A stretch of 64,000 nucleotides of DNA from Chromatiaceae bacterium (GTDB taxonomy: Bacteria > Pseudomonadota > Gammaproteobacteria > Chromatiales > Chromatiaceae). The stretch is from the NCBI GenBank assembly GCA_024235215.1, contig JACKMU010000005.1, positions 248,001 through 312,000 of the forward strand, in the 5' to 3' direction. The notes under the pieces are model-generated. The model ran no database searches and was not told the origin of the DNA. It was given only the letters and a program-made list of their open reading frames with translations. The translations under genes were made by a program, and so were the position numbers. Positions 35,422 through 45,357 of the stretch are shown here, in pieces; the stretch's first letter is position 1, and every line of letters begins with the position of its first letter.

Positions 35422-35898
35422 ATGGTTACGACTCGAGCGGCTGCACAGGCAGTATTGGATACAATGACTGGATCAACAACTGACTCAACAAAATACAATT
35501 GGCTGGATCGTGAAGGATTCACGTTGCTGCTCGATCTACATACTCAAAGCGTGAAGTCCCAAATCATCCAGCTGTTCGAAGATACTCAAAAACCGGGCAG
35601 ACAAGCGAATTCCCAGTTGAGTGAGGAGTTCCTGGTCACGGAGATCAAGCGGATAATTTACGAATCGCGTGCCAGATTGAGCGTATTCAAGGTTGACGGC
35701 ATTCCGGATCTCGTGGAATTTCTGGCAAAAAACCTACCTGCAATAGAGCTGAACAGACTGATCCACGAGACGGTCAAAATCGTACTCTCATCCGGAGACA
35801 GTGACGAGCAGAGGAAACGTGCTATTCAATACGTGAAACATACCCAGATAGGCCTGCTGAGGGAACTCAACAGCAAGATTTTCCACCCCGGTTTTTAA
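35422..35898 (+). CDS. Hypothetical protein
   Basis: 158 residues with no family recognised. The predicted structure is helical and charged (LTWIR-free, rich in Leu, Glu, Lys; SEEFLVTEIKRIIYESRAR). No signal peptide or membrane segment is seen. Its start is an ATG at 35422 without a strong ribosome site; a second in-frame ATG lies 42 bases on. It is convergent with the XRE regulator, ending 20 bases before it. Confidence 0.55.
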   Translation: MVTTRAAAQAVLDTMTGSTTDSTKYNWLDREGFTLLLDLHTQSVKSQIIQLFEDTQKPGRQANSQLSEEFLVTEIKRIIYESRARLSVFKVDGIPDLVEFLAKNLPAIELNRLIHETVKIVLSSGDSDEQRKRAIQYVKHTQIGLLRELNSKIFHPGF

Positions 35899-35918
35899 GC
35901 ATCGGTGGGGTGGGTAAT

Positions 35919-36653
35919 CTATTTTGTGAACTGATTGAAAAAGGCACTACGCCATGGTCGTATAGCCAGTACAACGGTGGCGCCGTCTCTCTCTTCCAAT
36001 GGCAGCAGCGCATCGTCGGAAGAGAGTTCGCTGAACTCTCGCGCCAGGCGCTCCATTTTCCGTTCAAACACCTTGAACGAGTTCGCATTGAGCATTCCGT
36101 TAACCACGATCAACCTTTCGTGTATCCCATCGAAGCGGGAGTTGAAGAAGTCTTTCTGCAGCTGCTGCAGAAAGAACTGTTGAATGGGACCGTTCTCGCG
36201 CCACTGAAAATTAGGGGCAATACGTAGCTTTACCCGGTTTCCTGGTAACAGATCGATCATCTGCAAGCGATCCAGTCGGGCCAGATGGCGGATGCAGCGC
36301 AACTCGGTAATCCCGAAACAGTCGACGATCTCCGCTGGTTTCCAGCGGTTCAATATACAAACAGTCACCAATAGCAGTTCGCGATCCGCGACTATTTCCC
36401 GCTCCTGATCAAGTGACAGACCGGATATCTGCTCTGCGGCACGCTCTTCCAACAATTGCATCAGATCGGAGATTTCTATTTCAAGCATCTGGCAGATCTG
36501 ATCCAGGCGTTGCAGCGTGAAGCTTCTACGGGAGAAGAGCCGCTTTACGCTGGCTTCAGAGAGGTTCAAATGGTGCGCGACATCGGCATAGGTTCTGCCA
36601 TGCGCCTTCAGTGCCTGTTTCAATGCGGCTATCAGCTGATTACTTTGTGCCAT
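35919..36653 (-). CDS. XRE-family helix-turn-helix regulator
   Basis: 244 residues. An N-terminal Cro/CI-type HTH (about residues 8-62: GRTYADVAHHLNLSEASVKRLFSRRSFTLQRL) is followed by a longer C-terminal region with a second winged-helix-like stretch (EIVDCFGITELRCIRHLARLDRLQMID). It is divergent from the lipid-remodelling fusion gene. A palindrome AGTATC-N7-GATACT lies just upstream of its start, as expected for autoregulation or control of the divergent gene. The C-terminal domain probably senses a ligand, which is not identified. Confidence 0.75.
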   Translation of the reverse strand: MAQSNQLIAALKQALKAHGRTYADVAHHLNLSEASVKRLFSRRSFTLQRLDQICQMLEIEISDLMQLLEERAAEQISGLSLDQEREIVADRELLLVTVCILNRWKPAEIVDCFGITELRCIRHLARLDRLQMIDLLPGNRVKLRIAPNFQWRENGPIQQFFLQQLQKDFFNSRFDGIHERLIVVNGMLNANSFKVFERKMERLAREFSELSSDDALLPLEERDGATVVLAIRPWRSAFFNQFTK

Positions 36654-36671
36654 GCGCCAATCCCGAATAAT

Positions 36672-36690
36672 AGTATCAATTTAAGATACT
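36672..36690. promoter_or_regulatory. Palindromic operator candidate for the XRE regulator
   Basis: Perfect inverted repeat AGTATC-AATTTAA-GATACT, 18 bases upstream of the regulator start and 100 bases from the divergent acyltransferase fusion gene. A related GTATATATAGATAC is found about 40 bases further. The two-fold symmetry and spacing suit a dimeric HTH regulator. Function is inferred from position only. Confidence 0.45.
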
Positions 36691-36790
36691 TCTAGTGGTG
36701 ATAAATGCAACATTTTGCTTTTTCGTAGTATATATAGATACGCTAGGCTAATGTAGTGGCTATCTGCAATCACTATAGGTTTTTCCCGTC

Positions 36791-39700
36791 ATGGACAAGC
36801 TGTCGAAACTCAACGGATTTATTCCATTCATACTGATCATCTTCTGTAATGCATTCGTCGATCTGGGGCACAAAATCCTGATCCAGAACACACTGTTCAA
36901 GATGTACGATGGCTCCACGCAGATCATTCTTGTTGCTATCGTCAACGCATTGATTTTGCTGCCGTTCGTGCTTCTCTTCACCCCGGCCGGCTTTATCTCA
37001 GACAGATACTGCAAACCGCGTGTGATGCAGGTAAGCGCAGCAGTCGCAGTGGGCATCACCCTGCTGATCACCCTTTCCTACTACCTGGGCTGGTTTCGTT
37101 TCTCATTTGCTCTCACCCTACTGCTCGCCATGCAGAGCGCTTTCTACTCACCGGCCAAGTATGGCTATATCAAAGAGCTGGCTGGCAAAGAGCTGCTGAC
37201 CCGTGCCAATGCTACAGTGCAGGCGGCGACCATCGTCGCTATCCTCTCAGGCATTCTGATTTTTTCACTACTGTTCGAATTCAGGCTAACCGGTTCGGAC
37301 TACTCCAGTGAGCCAGAGATACTGCAAGCGGTCGCGCCAATAGGCTGGCTGCTGGTTGTCTGCACATCGCTGGAATTCCTGTTCACATGGCAACTGCAGC
37401 AGACTCCTGCAGAAGCACCTGAACTACGCTTCAACTGGGGCCGTTATGCTCGCGGCAGCTACCTGCTCGGTAACTTCACCAAGTTGCTGGAGAATCGTGC
37501 CATCTGGCTCTCTATCATTGGGCTGGCAATTTTCTGGGGCATCTCCCAAGTAGTGTTAGCCGCGTTTCCAGCACTGCTGAAGGAGCAGATGAATGTGACC
37601 AATACCCTGATTTCACAAGGGGTAATGGCCTGTTCCGGTATCGGAATCGTGATCGGTTCACTGCTCGCCGGCAGCGCTTCCCGCCATCACATCGAAACGG
37701 GACTGGTGCCGCTCGGCGCATTGGGCGTGGTGGTGATGCTCTCTCTGCTGCCCCAGTTGGATTCCATACCGCTGTTGGCGCTGAATTTTCTGCTGTCAGG
37801 CATCGCAGGTGGCCTGTTCATCGTGCCGCTGAATGCGTTGATCCAGTTCCATGCCAGAGACAGCGAACTGGGCGTGGTGCTGGCAGGCAATAACTGGATC
37901 CAGAATCTGGTGATGCTCGGCTTTCTCGGATTGACCGTGCTGTTCGCACTGAAGGGATTCAGCAGCCTCGACCTGTTCCATCTGCTGACGCTGACTGCGT
38001 TACTGGGTGCGATCTATACCGTCTACCAGCTCCCCCATTCGCTGGTACGGGTGTTGATCACCCGCTTGTTCGCCAGCACTCACCGTATCGAAGTGCTGGG
38101 TTTTGACAACCTACCGGGACAGGGGGGAGCGTTACTGCTTGGCAATCACATCAGCTGGCTCGACTGGGCAATGGTACAGATTGCCTGTCCGCGACCGGTG
38201 CGCTTCGTGATGCACCGCGAAATCTATCAACGCTGGTATCTGAAATGGTTTCTCGACCTGTTCGGGGTGATTCCTATCGCCGGAGGTCAGAGCAAACAGG
38301 CGCTCAGCCAGATTAACCAGCTGCTGCGTGCGGGCGAGGTGGTATGTCTGTTTCCTGAAGGTGCGATCAGTCGCAACGGACAATTGGGAGAATTCAAGCG
38401 GGGTTACGAACGCACGGTGGAGGGTGTGGACGGGGTGATCGTACCCTTCTATCTGCGCGGCCTCTGGGGCAGTCGATTCTCGCGTTCCAGCGACAGGCTA
38501 CAGGAGCTGCGCAACAGCGGCCTGCGCGGTGAGGTGATCGTTGCCTTCGGCCAGCCGTTACCGCTGACCACACCGGCAGATGAGTTGAAGCGTAAAGTGT
38601 TCGACCTTTCTATCGACGCCTGGGAGGAGCACACACGTCGCATGGAACCGATTCCGCTGGCCTGGATGCGCAGCGCACGAGCGCGCGGCAGCAAAATCTG
38701 CCTGGCTGATGCCCAGGGTGAGAGAAGTCTCTCCGGCTACCGCACACTGGTTGGTGTCATCGCCCTGTCACGGCTGATCCAACGGCGTTCGCCGGAACAA
38801 AATATCGGGCTATTGCTGCCCACCAGCAGTGCCGGACTGATCACCAACATGGCGGCGCTATTGCGCGGCAAGTCGCTGGTCAATCTAAACTACACTACCA
38901 ACCTGACAGCGTTCAAATCGGCGCTGGAAAAGGCGCAGATCCGCAGCGTATACAGCTCCAGCCTGTTTCTGAAAAAATTGGCGCAACGGGGGATCGATCC
39001 GAGCGAAGCGTTGACCGGAGTCCAGCTCATCCTGTTGGAGGATCTGTTCAAAGAGATCGGTGGATTTACCAAACTGGCGCTGTTCGGCGTGTCGATGCTG
39101 TTGCCGGCGCGTCTCCTCTATGCGCTGTTCGGACGGCGGGTCAGTCTGGAGCAGCCGGCGGCGATTCTATTCTCCAGCGGAAGTGAAGGTGAACCCAAAG
39201 GGGTAATGCTGAGCCAGCGCAACATCATGGCCAATATCCGTCAGGTCTCCGATGTGCTCGATACCCGACATGAAGATGCAATGATGGCGACACTGCCACT
39301 GTTTCACGCCTTCGGGCTCACCGTGACCGGGCTGATGCCGATGGTGGAAGGAATACCGACCATCTGCCACCCAGACCCGACCGATGCGCTGACCATTGCC
39401 AAAGCCATTGCGAGATTTCAGGCAACGGTGTTCTGTGGCACGTCTACCTTTTTGCGTCTGTTCACGCGCAACCGGCAGATCCATCCACTGATGCTGGATT
39501 CGTTACGTCTAGTAGTGGCCGGTGCGGAGAAGTTGCGCCCGGATATCCGTGATGCGTTCAAATTGAAATTCAACAAAGAGATCTACGAGGGGTACGGCAC
39601 CACCGAGACCACCCCGGTGGCGAGCGTCAACCTGCCGGACCGGATCGACCCACGTGACTGGAGAGTACAACAGGGCCACAAACCAGGCAGCGTCGGCCTG

Positions 39701-40246
39701 CCGCTGCCGGGAGGCAGCTTCCGTATCGTCGATCCGGAAAGCATGGAGCCGCTACCAACAGGAGCAGACGGATTGATCCTGTTCGGTGGCACTCAGGTGA
39801 TGTTGGGTTATCTGGACGACCCGCAGCGCAGCGCCGCAGCGATCGTCGAACTGGATGGCAAGCGCTGGTACCGCACCGGTGACAAAGGCCATCTGGACGA
39901 AGATGGCTTCCTGACCATTGTCGACCGCTATTCGCGCTTCGCCAAGATCGGCGGTGAGATGATCAGCCTGGGTGCAGTGGAAACAGCTATCTCCAGCCTG
40001 CTGCCGGAGGAGAGTGAAATTCTTGCCACCGTGGTACCGGACAGCAGAAAAGGCGAGCAACTGGTACTGTTGTTTGCCGGTAATATTCACCAGGAGGAGC
40101 TGAAATCACTGATCGAACGTGCGGGACTCAACCCGTTGATGCGTCCGGCTCAACTACTGGCGGTCGCAGCAATTCCGAAACTGGGCAGCGGCAAGAGCGA
40201 TTTCGCCCAGGCTAGGCGGTTGGCACTGGAGGTTGCGGCAGCATGA
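36791..40246 (+). CDS. aas: Trifunctional LplT-like / 1-acylglycerol acyltransferase / acyl-ACP synthetase fusion
   Basis: 1151 residues in three modules. Residues 1-410 form a 12-helix MFS transporter like LplT, the lysophospholipid flippase (FNAFVDLGHKILIQN-type start, then FYSPAKYGYIKELAG). Residues about 430-620 are a PlsC-type acyltransferase with NHISWLD (His453, Asp458) and FPEGAISRNGQLGEFKRG. The remainder is an AMP-binding acyl-ACP synthetase with LFSSGSEGEPKGVM (about 793-806), YGTTETTPV and GYLDDP. The set carries out uptake and re-acylation of lysophosphatidylethanolamine. A promoter gap with a palindrome separates it from the divergent regulator, and the amidohydrolase gene overlaps its stop. 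Confidence 0.93.
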   Translation: MDKLSKLNGFIPFILIIFCNAFVDLGHKILIQNTLFKMYDGSTQIILVAIVNALILLPFVLLFTPAGFISDRYCKPRVMQVSAAVAVGITLLITLSYYLGWFRFSFALTLLLAMQSAFYSPAKYGYIKELAGKELLTRANATVQAATIVAILSGILIFSLLFEFRLTGSDYSSEPEILQAVAPIGWLLVVCTSLEFLFTWQLQQTPAEAPELRFNWGRYARGSYLLGNFTKLLENRAIWLSIIGLAIFWGISQVVLAAFPALLKEQMNVTNTLISQGVMACSGIGIVIGSLLAGSASRHHIETGLVPLGALGVVVMLSLLPQLDSIPLLALNFLLSGIAGGLFIVPLNALIQFHARDSELGVVLAGNNWIQNLVMLGFLGLTVLFALKGFSSLDLFHLLTLTALLGAIYTVYQLPHSLVRVLITRLFASTHRIEVLGFDNLPGQGGALLLGNHISWLDWAMVQIACPRPVRFVMHREIYQRWYLKWFLDLFGVIPIAGGQSKQALSQINQLLRAGEVVCLFPEGAISRNGQLGEFKRGYERTVEGVDGVIVPFYLRGLWGSRFSRSSDRLQELRNSGLRGEVIVAFGQPLPLTTPADELKRKVFDLSIDAWEEHTRRMEPIPLAWMRSARARGSKICLADAQGERSLSGYRTLVGVIALSRLIQRRSPEQNIGLLLPTSSAGLITNMAALLRGKSLVNLNYTTNLTAFKSALEKAQIRSVYSSSLFLKKLAQRGIDPSEALTGVQLILLEDLFKEIGGFTKLALFGVSMLLPARLLYALFGRRVSLEQPAAILFSSGSEGEPKGVMLSQRNIMANIRQVSDVLDTRHEDAMMATLPLFHAFGLTVTGLMPMVEGIPTICHPDPTDALTIAKAIARFQATVFCGTSTFLRLFTRNRQIHPLMLDSLRLVVAGAEKLRPDIRDAFKLKFNKEIYEGYGTTETTPVASVNLPDRIDPRDWRVQQGHKPGSVGLPLPGGSFRIVDPESMEPLPTGADGLILFGGTQVMLGYLDDPQRSAAAIVELDGKRWYRTGDKGHLDEDGFLTIVDRYSRFAKIGGEMISLGAVETAISSLLPEESEILATVVPDSRKGEQLVLLFAGNIHQEELKSLIERAGLNPLMRPAQLLAVAAIPKLGSGKSDFAQARRLALEVAAA

Positions 40247-41262
40247 AGACCATCGACATCCACACCCATCTGCTCAACCCCGCTGTACGCTTCGACCGCC
40301 TGTTGGATAAAGTTTCAGTGCGCTTCTTCGCACAGCGTTTGGGCACCAGTCCAACAGAGCTGATGGAACACCCCTATGACGCCTATGTCGAGGGGATGGC
40401 ACGCGCGGTACGTGAATCCAGCTACCTGCAGCAGACTTGTCTGTTCGGCGTGGATGCACGTCTGGATCATCGGGGACGGCAGATTGACCGGGACCGGACC
40501 GTGTGCGCAATGAGTGAGGATGTACTGGCAGTGGCCGCACGCTTTCCAGATCTGTTCATCCCCTTCCTCTCCGTCAATCCACGGCGTCCCGATGCGCTGG
40601 AGTTGATTGACGAATTAGTCGAGAAGGGGTGTCGGGGTGCGAAGTTCCTGCAGAACTACTGGGGACTCGACCTCAACGACGAGAGGCTGATTCCTTACTA
40701 CGAAAAGCTCAAGTCAAAGCAAATTCCGCTGATCATCCATATCGGCAGTGAGTACAGTATCAAGTCGTTCAAGCGCTACGAGCGAATCGGGATGCTCGAT
40801 CTGCCGCTCTCTGCCGGTATCACGGTGATCGCCGCACACATGGGACTGGGAAATATCCAGCACAAAATCAGATTCTGGAAGAACCTCTCGCGGCATCCGG
40901 AAGATTTTGACGCAGACTATTTCCGCCTGTTGGAGATGCTGAAGCAGCACGAAAATCTGTATGGTGACATCTCTGCGATACTCTCACCAATGCGGGCGCG
41001 GGCACTGCGCCATCTCTCCAACCAGCACGAGGTTCACCACAAGATCCTGTTTGGAAGCGACTATCCGGTACCCTTTCTGACCCGACTCAACAGTTATGAT
41101 CTCACCCCGACCACGAAGAGAAGAGTTGCCGCGATCGCCAATCCATTCGACCGCTACATTGCCGCAATCCTGGAATACTTCCCGGAGGACAGCCCAATTT
41201 ACTCCAACCACACCAAGGTATTGGGTTTGTTACCAGTGAATAAAAAAGGTGGAATGCTTTGA
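40243..41262 (+). CDS. Amidohydrolase-family (TIM-barrel) protein coupled to aas fusion
   Basis: 339 residues of the amidohydrolase-2 (TIM-barrel metal hydrolase) type. Metal ligands visible are DIHTH (His7, His9), a Lys/His region GAKFLQNYWGL, LIIHIGSE (His166), AAHMGLG (His199) and FGSDYPVP (Asp273). Members act on amide, ester or C-C bonds; the substrate is unknown. Its ATG overlaps the stop of the lipid-acylation fusion by 4 bases (ATGA), so the two are translationally coupled. A role in the same lipid pathway is therefore suggested but has no direct support in the sequence. Confidence 0.8.
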   Translation: MKTIDIHTHLLNPAVRFDRLLDKVSVRFFAQRLGTSPTELMEHPYDAYVEGMARAVRESSYLQQTCLFGVDARLDHRGRQIDRDRTVCAMSEDVLAVAARFPDLFIPFLSVNPRRPDALELIDELVEKGCRGAKFLQNYWGLDLNDERLIPYYEKLKSKQIPLIIHIGSEYSIKSFKRYERIGMLDLPLSAGITVIAAHMGLGNIQHKIRFWKNLSRHPEDFDADYFRLLEMLKQHENLYGDISAILSPMRARALRHLSNQHEVHHKILFGSDYPVPFLTRLNSYDLTPTTKRRVAAIANPFDRYIAAILEYFPEDSPIYSNHTKVLGLLPVNKKGGML

Positions 41263-41269
41263 TCCGCTG

Positions 41270-41836
41270 CTAGAAAGTGACCGGATTGGTGCCGCAAAAC
41301 GCAACTCTGCAGGCTGTGGAGCCATCTTCGCCGGGAACCGCGATACAATCCACACGCGAACGGAATGAAGCGTCACCCTTGCGCTTCATCATGATTTCAC
41401 AACTCTGAATTCCCGCCTTCCGTTCTACTGCGCGCCGCAGCTTATAGAATTCATCCTGACTCTGTTTGGCGATGTAGGTCTGTATCGAGGTTCCCACCAG
41501 ATCCGCCCGACTCTCACCCAGTATGATACCGGCAGTGATATTGGCACTGGAGATGATGCCGTAGCTTTGCACTATCAAATAGCCAACGGGTGCGTAATCA
41601 TAAAGATCCGTGTATTTGTCCAGCGCCTCCTCCAGTTCCTCCTGGGTCTTACGCAGTTCCTCGTTCTGCATCTCCAGTTCGACCCGATGGACATCCAGTT
41701 CATGCAGCAGGCGTTGCGTCTCCTCCCAGGAAAGTTGGCTCGTCTCCTCGATTTTTTTCGGCTTCTTCGTCATCGCCAGTTCTGCACGCTCACGCAGAAC
41801 CTGCAGGTTCTTGTTATTGAATTCTGCTTTGCTCAT
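41270..41836 (-). CDS. PAS-domain protein, stand-alone
   Basis: 188 residues. A charged coiled-coil (about residues 35-80: LHELDVHRVELEMQNEELRKTQ) is followed by a PAS domain (YDYAPVGYLIVQSYGIISSANITAGIILGESRADLVG) and a PAC-like end. It has no output domain, so it would have to signal by interaction. It is 32 bases downstream of the CheB-CheR-PAS gene on the same strand and very likely co-transcribed with it. A homologous coiled-coil followed by PAS occurs in the larger protein. Confidence 0.8.
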   Translation of the reverse strand: MSKAEFNNKNLQVLRERAELAMTKKPKKIEETSQLSWEETQRLLHELDVHRVELEMQNEELRKTQEELEEALDKYTDLYDYAPVGYLIVQSYGIISSANITAGIILGESRADLVGTSIQTYIAKQSQDEFYKLRRAVERKAGIQSCEIMMKRKGDASFRSRVDCIAVPGEDGSTACRVAFCGTNPVTF

Positions 41837-41868
41837 CGCGCTTCCGCCTCTCTCTCAAATTTCGCCAA

Positions 41869-44800
41869 CTACTCTGCCAAACAGCATACAAGCTGCTTGC
41901 TCAACGCACGCAACGAATCGACTTCCATCTCTTGGAATGCCGTGGATTCTCTCGCATGCACACCCAGAACACCCAGAATGCGCTTCCCCTTGCGCAACGG
42001 AAAACAGGCCAGAGAACGGGATTTGCATGCCTGAGCAAGCGTCTGCAGGGCTTCGTTCCCAGTCACCGCATAGACATCACGTATGACTTTCACTTTGTTG
42101 CTACATAACATCTCAAGTACCTTGGGATCGAGCGCCGAGCGGCTCCCTTTGGGGAATCCTGCATCTGCGACGATGGTGTAATTAGGGTTTCCTTTAACGC
42201 TGTTCAGGCTTATCCAACACTGCGCATAGCCCGCCTCCCGCACCAATTTGCGACACAGCGACTCCAGCAGTCTGCTGCCGCCATCCGCATCCTGGCGCTC
42301 CAGATGCTCCAAGTAGCTCTTGCATTGATAAATCCCGTTGATCCGCCGCAGCACCGATTCGGTTTCCAGTTGTGCAGAGATGTCACGAATCGCAGCGTAA
42401 ATCAACACACCGGTTTCGGTGGTGATCGGACTCAAAGATATCTGTCCAAGGAACTCTCTGCCATTCTTGTCCACACAGCTGAGTCCGTTCCCCGCCGCCA
42501 TGGTGCGAATCCGGGGCGTTTGCATGAACATCTCCCGATGCTGGCGATGCTTCCTCCTGCTGTCAGCTGGCAACAGCACTTCGACTGGGCGACCGATCAA
42601 CTCCTTGGAACTCCATCCGAACAGCTTTTCGGCCTGTTTGTTGATCATGAAAACCTTACCCGAATCATTGACGATCACGGTCGCGTCCGGTGACGACTCC
42701 AGCAGATCACGGAACAGTGCAGACTCTCTGGATCGTTTCAACTCATTGATGTCGGAAAGCGTGACCACGGTTCCCGCGACGGCATGGACAGCGGTTCGGT
42801 ACAGATTGATGCGCAGATCGTACCAGTTGCCCTCGTCATCCCGAACCTCCCGTGCGATTGGAGTCAGCGTCTCCAGCACCTGCTCTACCAAACCGGCAAA
42901 GTCGAGATTTTCAAGGCGATGAGAGATATGGGCGATGGGGCGCCCAATATCCCCCTCGATAAGATAAACCATCTTGCAGATACTGGGCGAAAACCACTTG
43001 ATCCGCTTCTCGAGGTCGAGAAAAATCGTGCCTACATCGGTGCTGGCAAGAAGATTCTCTTTGTCGGCATTCGCTTCCGCCAGCTGATCAAGTTTCCCTT
43101 CAAGCTCCGCATTGACCGTCAACAGCTCTTCGTTGACAGATCTCAGCTCCTCCTGCGATGTCAGCAACTCCTCATTGGTTGACTGCAACTCCTCGACCGT
43201 CGAACTGAGCTCCTCATTACTGGTCTGCAACTCCTCATTGGCAGTCTGTAGCACCTCACGGGTCGAAGCCAACTCCTGTTCGAGCATATTGGTGCGTTCG
43301 ACCAATGCGCTGTCTGTCGTAGGTAGATCCTTTCTCTCCGTCGACTCAATACGCAGATCTGCCTCTTCGAACAGCACAAGAAAGCCGCTCCTTTGTGCCG
43401 CAGAACCCGACAAGGGCCGAACTCTCAAATCCACCGATAACGTCTGGCCGTGATCGTCCAAACGTAGACTGCGATAACAGACCTCCGCTTTACTGGCGCT
43501 CGCTTCGCGCAGCGCTGCACTCAAATGAATACTCAACTCCCGGCGCGCGAGCCTGGTAATATTGAGATTGGCTTCTCCCGTAGTGGCTTCCAGATAACGC
43601 CCGGTCTGCCCATGCACATAGAGCATATTGCCGCTGTCATCCACCACGACACAGGTAGGTGCATAGATTTCCAGCAGTGCATTCTCGGTGATCTCGCGCA
43701 GGGTCGGTACATGTGTGCGAGACTTGGCGCCTTTGACGACCCCACCAAGACCTGTCGAATAGAAGAATCCAGGATAGGGTAGATGTTGTCCGGTTACCGA
43801 TTTCGGTTTCTGTTGATAGAGGTGAAGCTTACGATTGTACTCAGTGAACAAACCCTGTGCCGCGCTGGTGGTTTCTGAGCCACCGAGAACCAGGAAGCCT
43901 GTCTCGTTCAATGCATAATGAAACAATCCCAGAACTCGGGACTGTAATTCGTTTCTCATATATATCAGTAGATTACGGCATGATACCAGATCTATTCTAG
44001 AAAACGGAGGGTCTTTTATCACATCGTGACTGGAGAAGACCAACAGGCGGCGCAGCTCTTTTCCGACCACTACATAGCTGTTATTGTTTTTACTGAAAAA
44101 GCGTGACAGACGCTCCTTGGAGACGTCACTGACGATACTCTCCGGATAGATACCCGCCCGGGCGATATCCAATGCGGCTTGGTCTATATCGGTGGCGAAT
44201 ATCTGAATATCACGTTTTTCTCCCAGTTTTTCCAGGGATTCATATATCAGCATCGCGATCGAGTAGGCCTCTTCGCCTGTGGAACAGGCAGGCACCCAGA
44301 TACGAATCTCATCGTTCTGACTTTTACTCTTCAGCAGTTCGGGAATGATCTCGCTGCCGAGCAGTTCGAATACTTCTGAATCTCTGAAGAACTGGGTGAC
44401 GCGGATGAGAAACTCTTTCCAGAGCGCGTCCACCTCCGCAGGAGATTGCTGCAACAGCTTGACGAAATCGGTTTCGTTATCAATGCCGTTGATCGTCATT
44501 CGGCGCTGGATACGTCGTGAGATCGTCGCCTCTTTGTAGAGCGAAAAATCGTATCCCGTCTGAGAGCGGAGTAATACAAAGAGCCGCTCCCGGTCATCCC
44601 GCCCCTCTGGTTGCAGGCCAGACGAGGCAGATTGCGGAAAGGTGGCATTACGCGCATACGCCAATAACTGCCTGGCCATCTCTGCTGGTTGCAGGATGGC
44701 ATCGGCAAGCCCGGTGGCGATAGCACTGCGCGGCATTCCGTCATACGCGGCAGTGGCGGGATCCTGCACCAGAACCAATCCTCCCTCCCCCTTGATTGCC

Positions 44801-45357
44801 CGTATCCCGAGGGTGCCGTCGGTACCGGTACCTGAGAGCACGATTCCCACTGCTGAGTCGCGCGCCTCCTGTGCCAGAGAGCGGAAGAAATAGTCGATCG
44901 ACAACCTCAGGTGACGCGGCCCGGTTGGATCCAGCAACTGCAGACGATTATTGAGGATTGCCAAATCCCGGTTTGGTGGAATCACGTAAACATGATTGGG
45001 CTCCACCTGAATTGATTGAGTCACCTCCTGCACCGGCATCGTTGAGAAACGACCCACCAGTTCGCTGAGAATGCTTTTATGCGTCGGATCAAGGTGCTGA
45101 ACCAGCACAAAAGCCATGCCGCTCTGCGGATCCATCTGTTGAAAAAAAGCTTCGATAGCCTCCAGGCCGCCTGCGGAGGCACCAATGCCGACAATAGTGA
45201 ACTTTGTACTGGACAATGAAATGCGACTCTTTTGCCGCTCGACCGACACCTCGCTCTGCTCCAGTGACAGGCGCGAGAATTTTTCAGAGTGTGAATTTTT
45301 CAAGTCAGAAGCTCTGCGCTTCACCTTTTTGGTCGCAAACGATCTGTTCTTCGCCAT
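41869..45357 (-). CDS. CheB-CheR fusion protein with PAS and GAF-like domains
   Basis: 1162 residues. A CheB methylesterase domain (about residues 52-235) has the triad Ser61 (GIGASAGGLEA), His88 (LVQHLDPTHKS) and Asp180 (SGTGTDGTLGI), with no receiver domain. A CheR methyltransferase domain follows (about 250-510: YKEATISRRIQRRM, WVPACSTGEEAYSIAML, SCRNLLIYM). Then come a long coiled-coil of SNEELSST-type heptads (about 660-740), two PAS domains and a GAF-like C-terminus. There is no histidine kinase domain. Such hybrids feed chemotaxis-like or two-component pathways; the partner kinase is not in this window. Confidence 0.9.
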   Translation of the reverse strand: MAKNRSFATKKVKRRASDLKNSHSEKFSRLSLEQSEVSVERQKSRISLSSTKFTIVGIGASAGGLEAIEAFFQQMDPQSGMAFVLVQHLDPTHKSILSELVGRFSTMPVQEVTQSIQVEPNHVYVIPPNRDLAILNNRLQLLDPTGPRHLRLSIDYFFRSLAQEARDSAVGIVLSGTGTDGTLGIRAIKGEGGLVLVQDPATAAYDGMPRSAIATGLADAILQPAEMARQLLAYARNATFPQSASSGLQPEGRDDRERLFVLLRSQTGYDFSLYKEATISRRIQRRMTINGIDNETDFVKLLQQSPAEVDALWKEFLIRVTQFFRDSEVFELLGSEIIPELLKSKSQNDEIRIWVPACSTGEEAYSIAMLIYESLEKLGEKRDIQIFATDIDQAALDIARAGIYPESIVSDVSKERLSRFFSKNNNSYVVVGKELRRLLVFSSHDVIKDPPFSRIDLVSCRNLLIYMRNELQSRVLGLFHYALNETGFLVLGGSETTSAAQGLFTEYNRKLHLYQQKPKSVTGQHLPYPGFFYSTGLGGVVKGAKSRTHVPTLREITENALLEIYAPTCVVVDDSGNMLYVHGQTGRYLEATTGEANLNITRLARRELSIHLSAALREASASKAEVCYRSLRLDDHGQTLSVDLRVRPLSGSAAQRSGFLVLFEEADLRIESTERKDLPTTDSALVERTNMLEQELASTREVLQTANEELQTSNEELSSTVEELQSTNEELLTSQEELRSVNEELLTVNAELEGKLDQLAEANADKENLLASTDVGTIFLDLEKRIKWFSPSICKMVYLIEGDIGRPIAHISHRLENLDFAGLVEQVLETLTPIAREVRDDEGNWYDLRINLYRTAVHAVAGTVVTLSDINELKRSRESALFRDLLESSPDATVIVNDSGKVFMINKQAEKLFGWSSKELIGRPVEVLLPADSRRKHRQHREMFMQTPRIRTMAAGNGLSCVDKNGREFLGQISLSPITTETGVLIYAAIRDISAQLETESVLRRINGIYQCKSYLEHLERQDADGGSRLLESLCRKLVREAGYAQCWISLNSVKGNPNYTIVADAGFPKGSRSALDPKVLEMLCSNKVKVIRDVYAVTGNEALQTLAQACKSRSLACFPLRKGKRILGVLGVHARESTAFQEMEVDSLRALSKQLVCCLAE

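Noticed and set aside
35882..35915. CCACCCC-N-GGGGTGG inverted repeat between convergent genes
   Set aside because: It could be a bidirectional terminator, but the arms are short, the loop is long and no T-run follows, so I did not annotate it.
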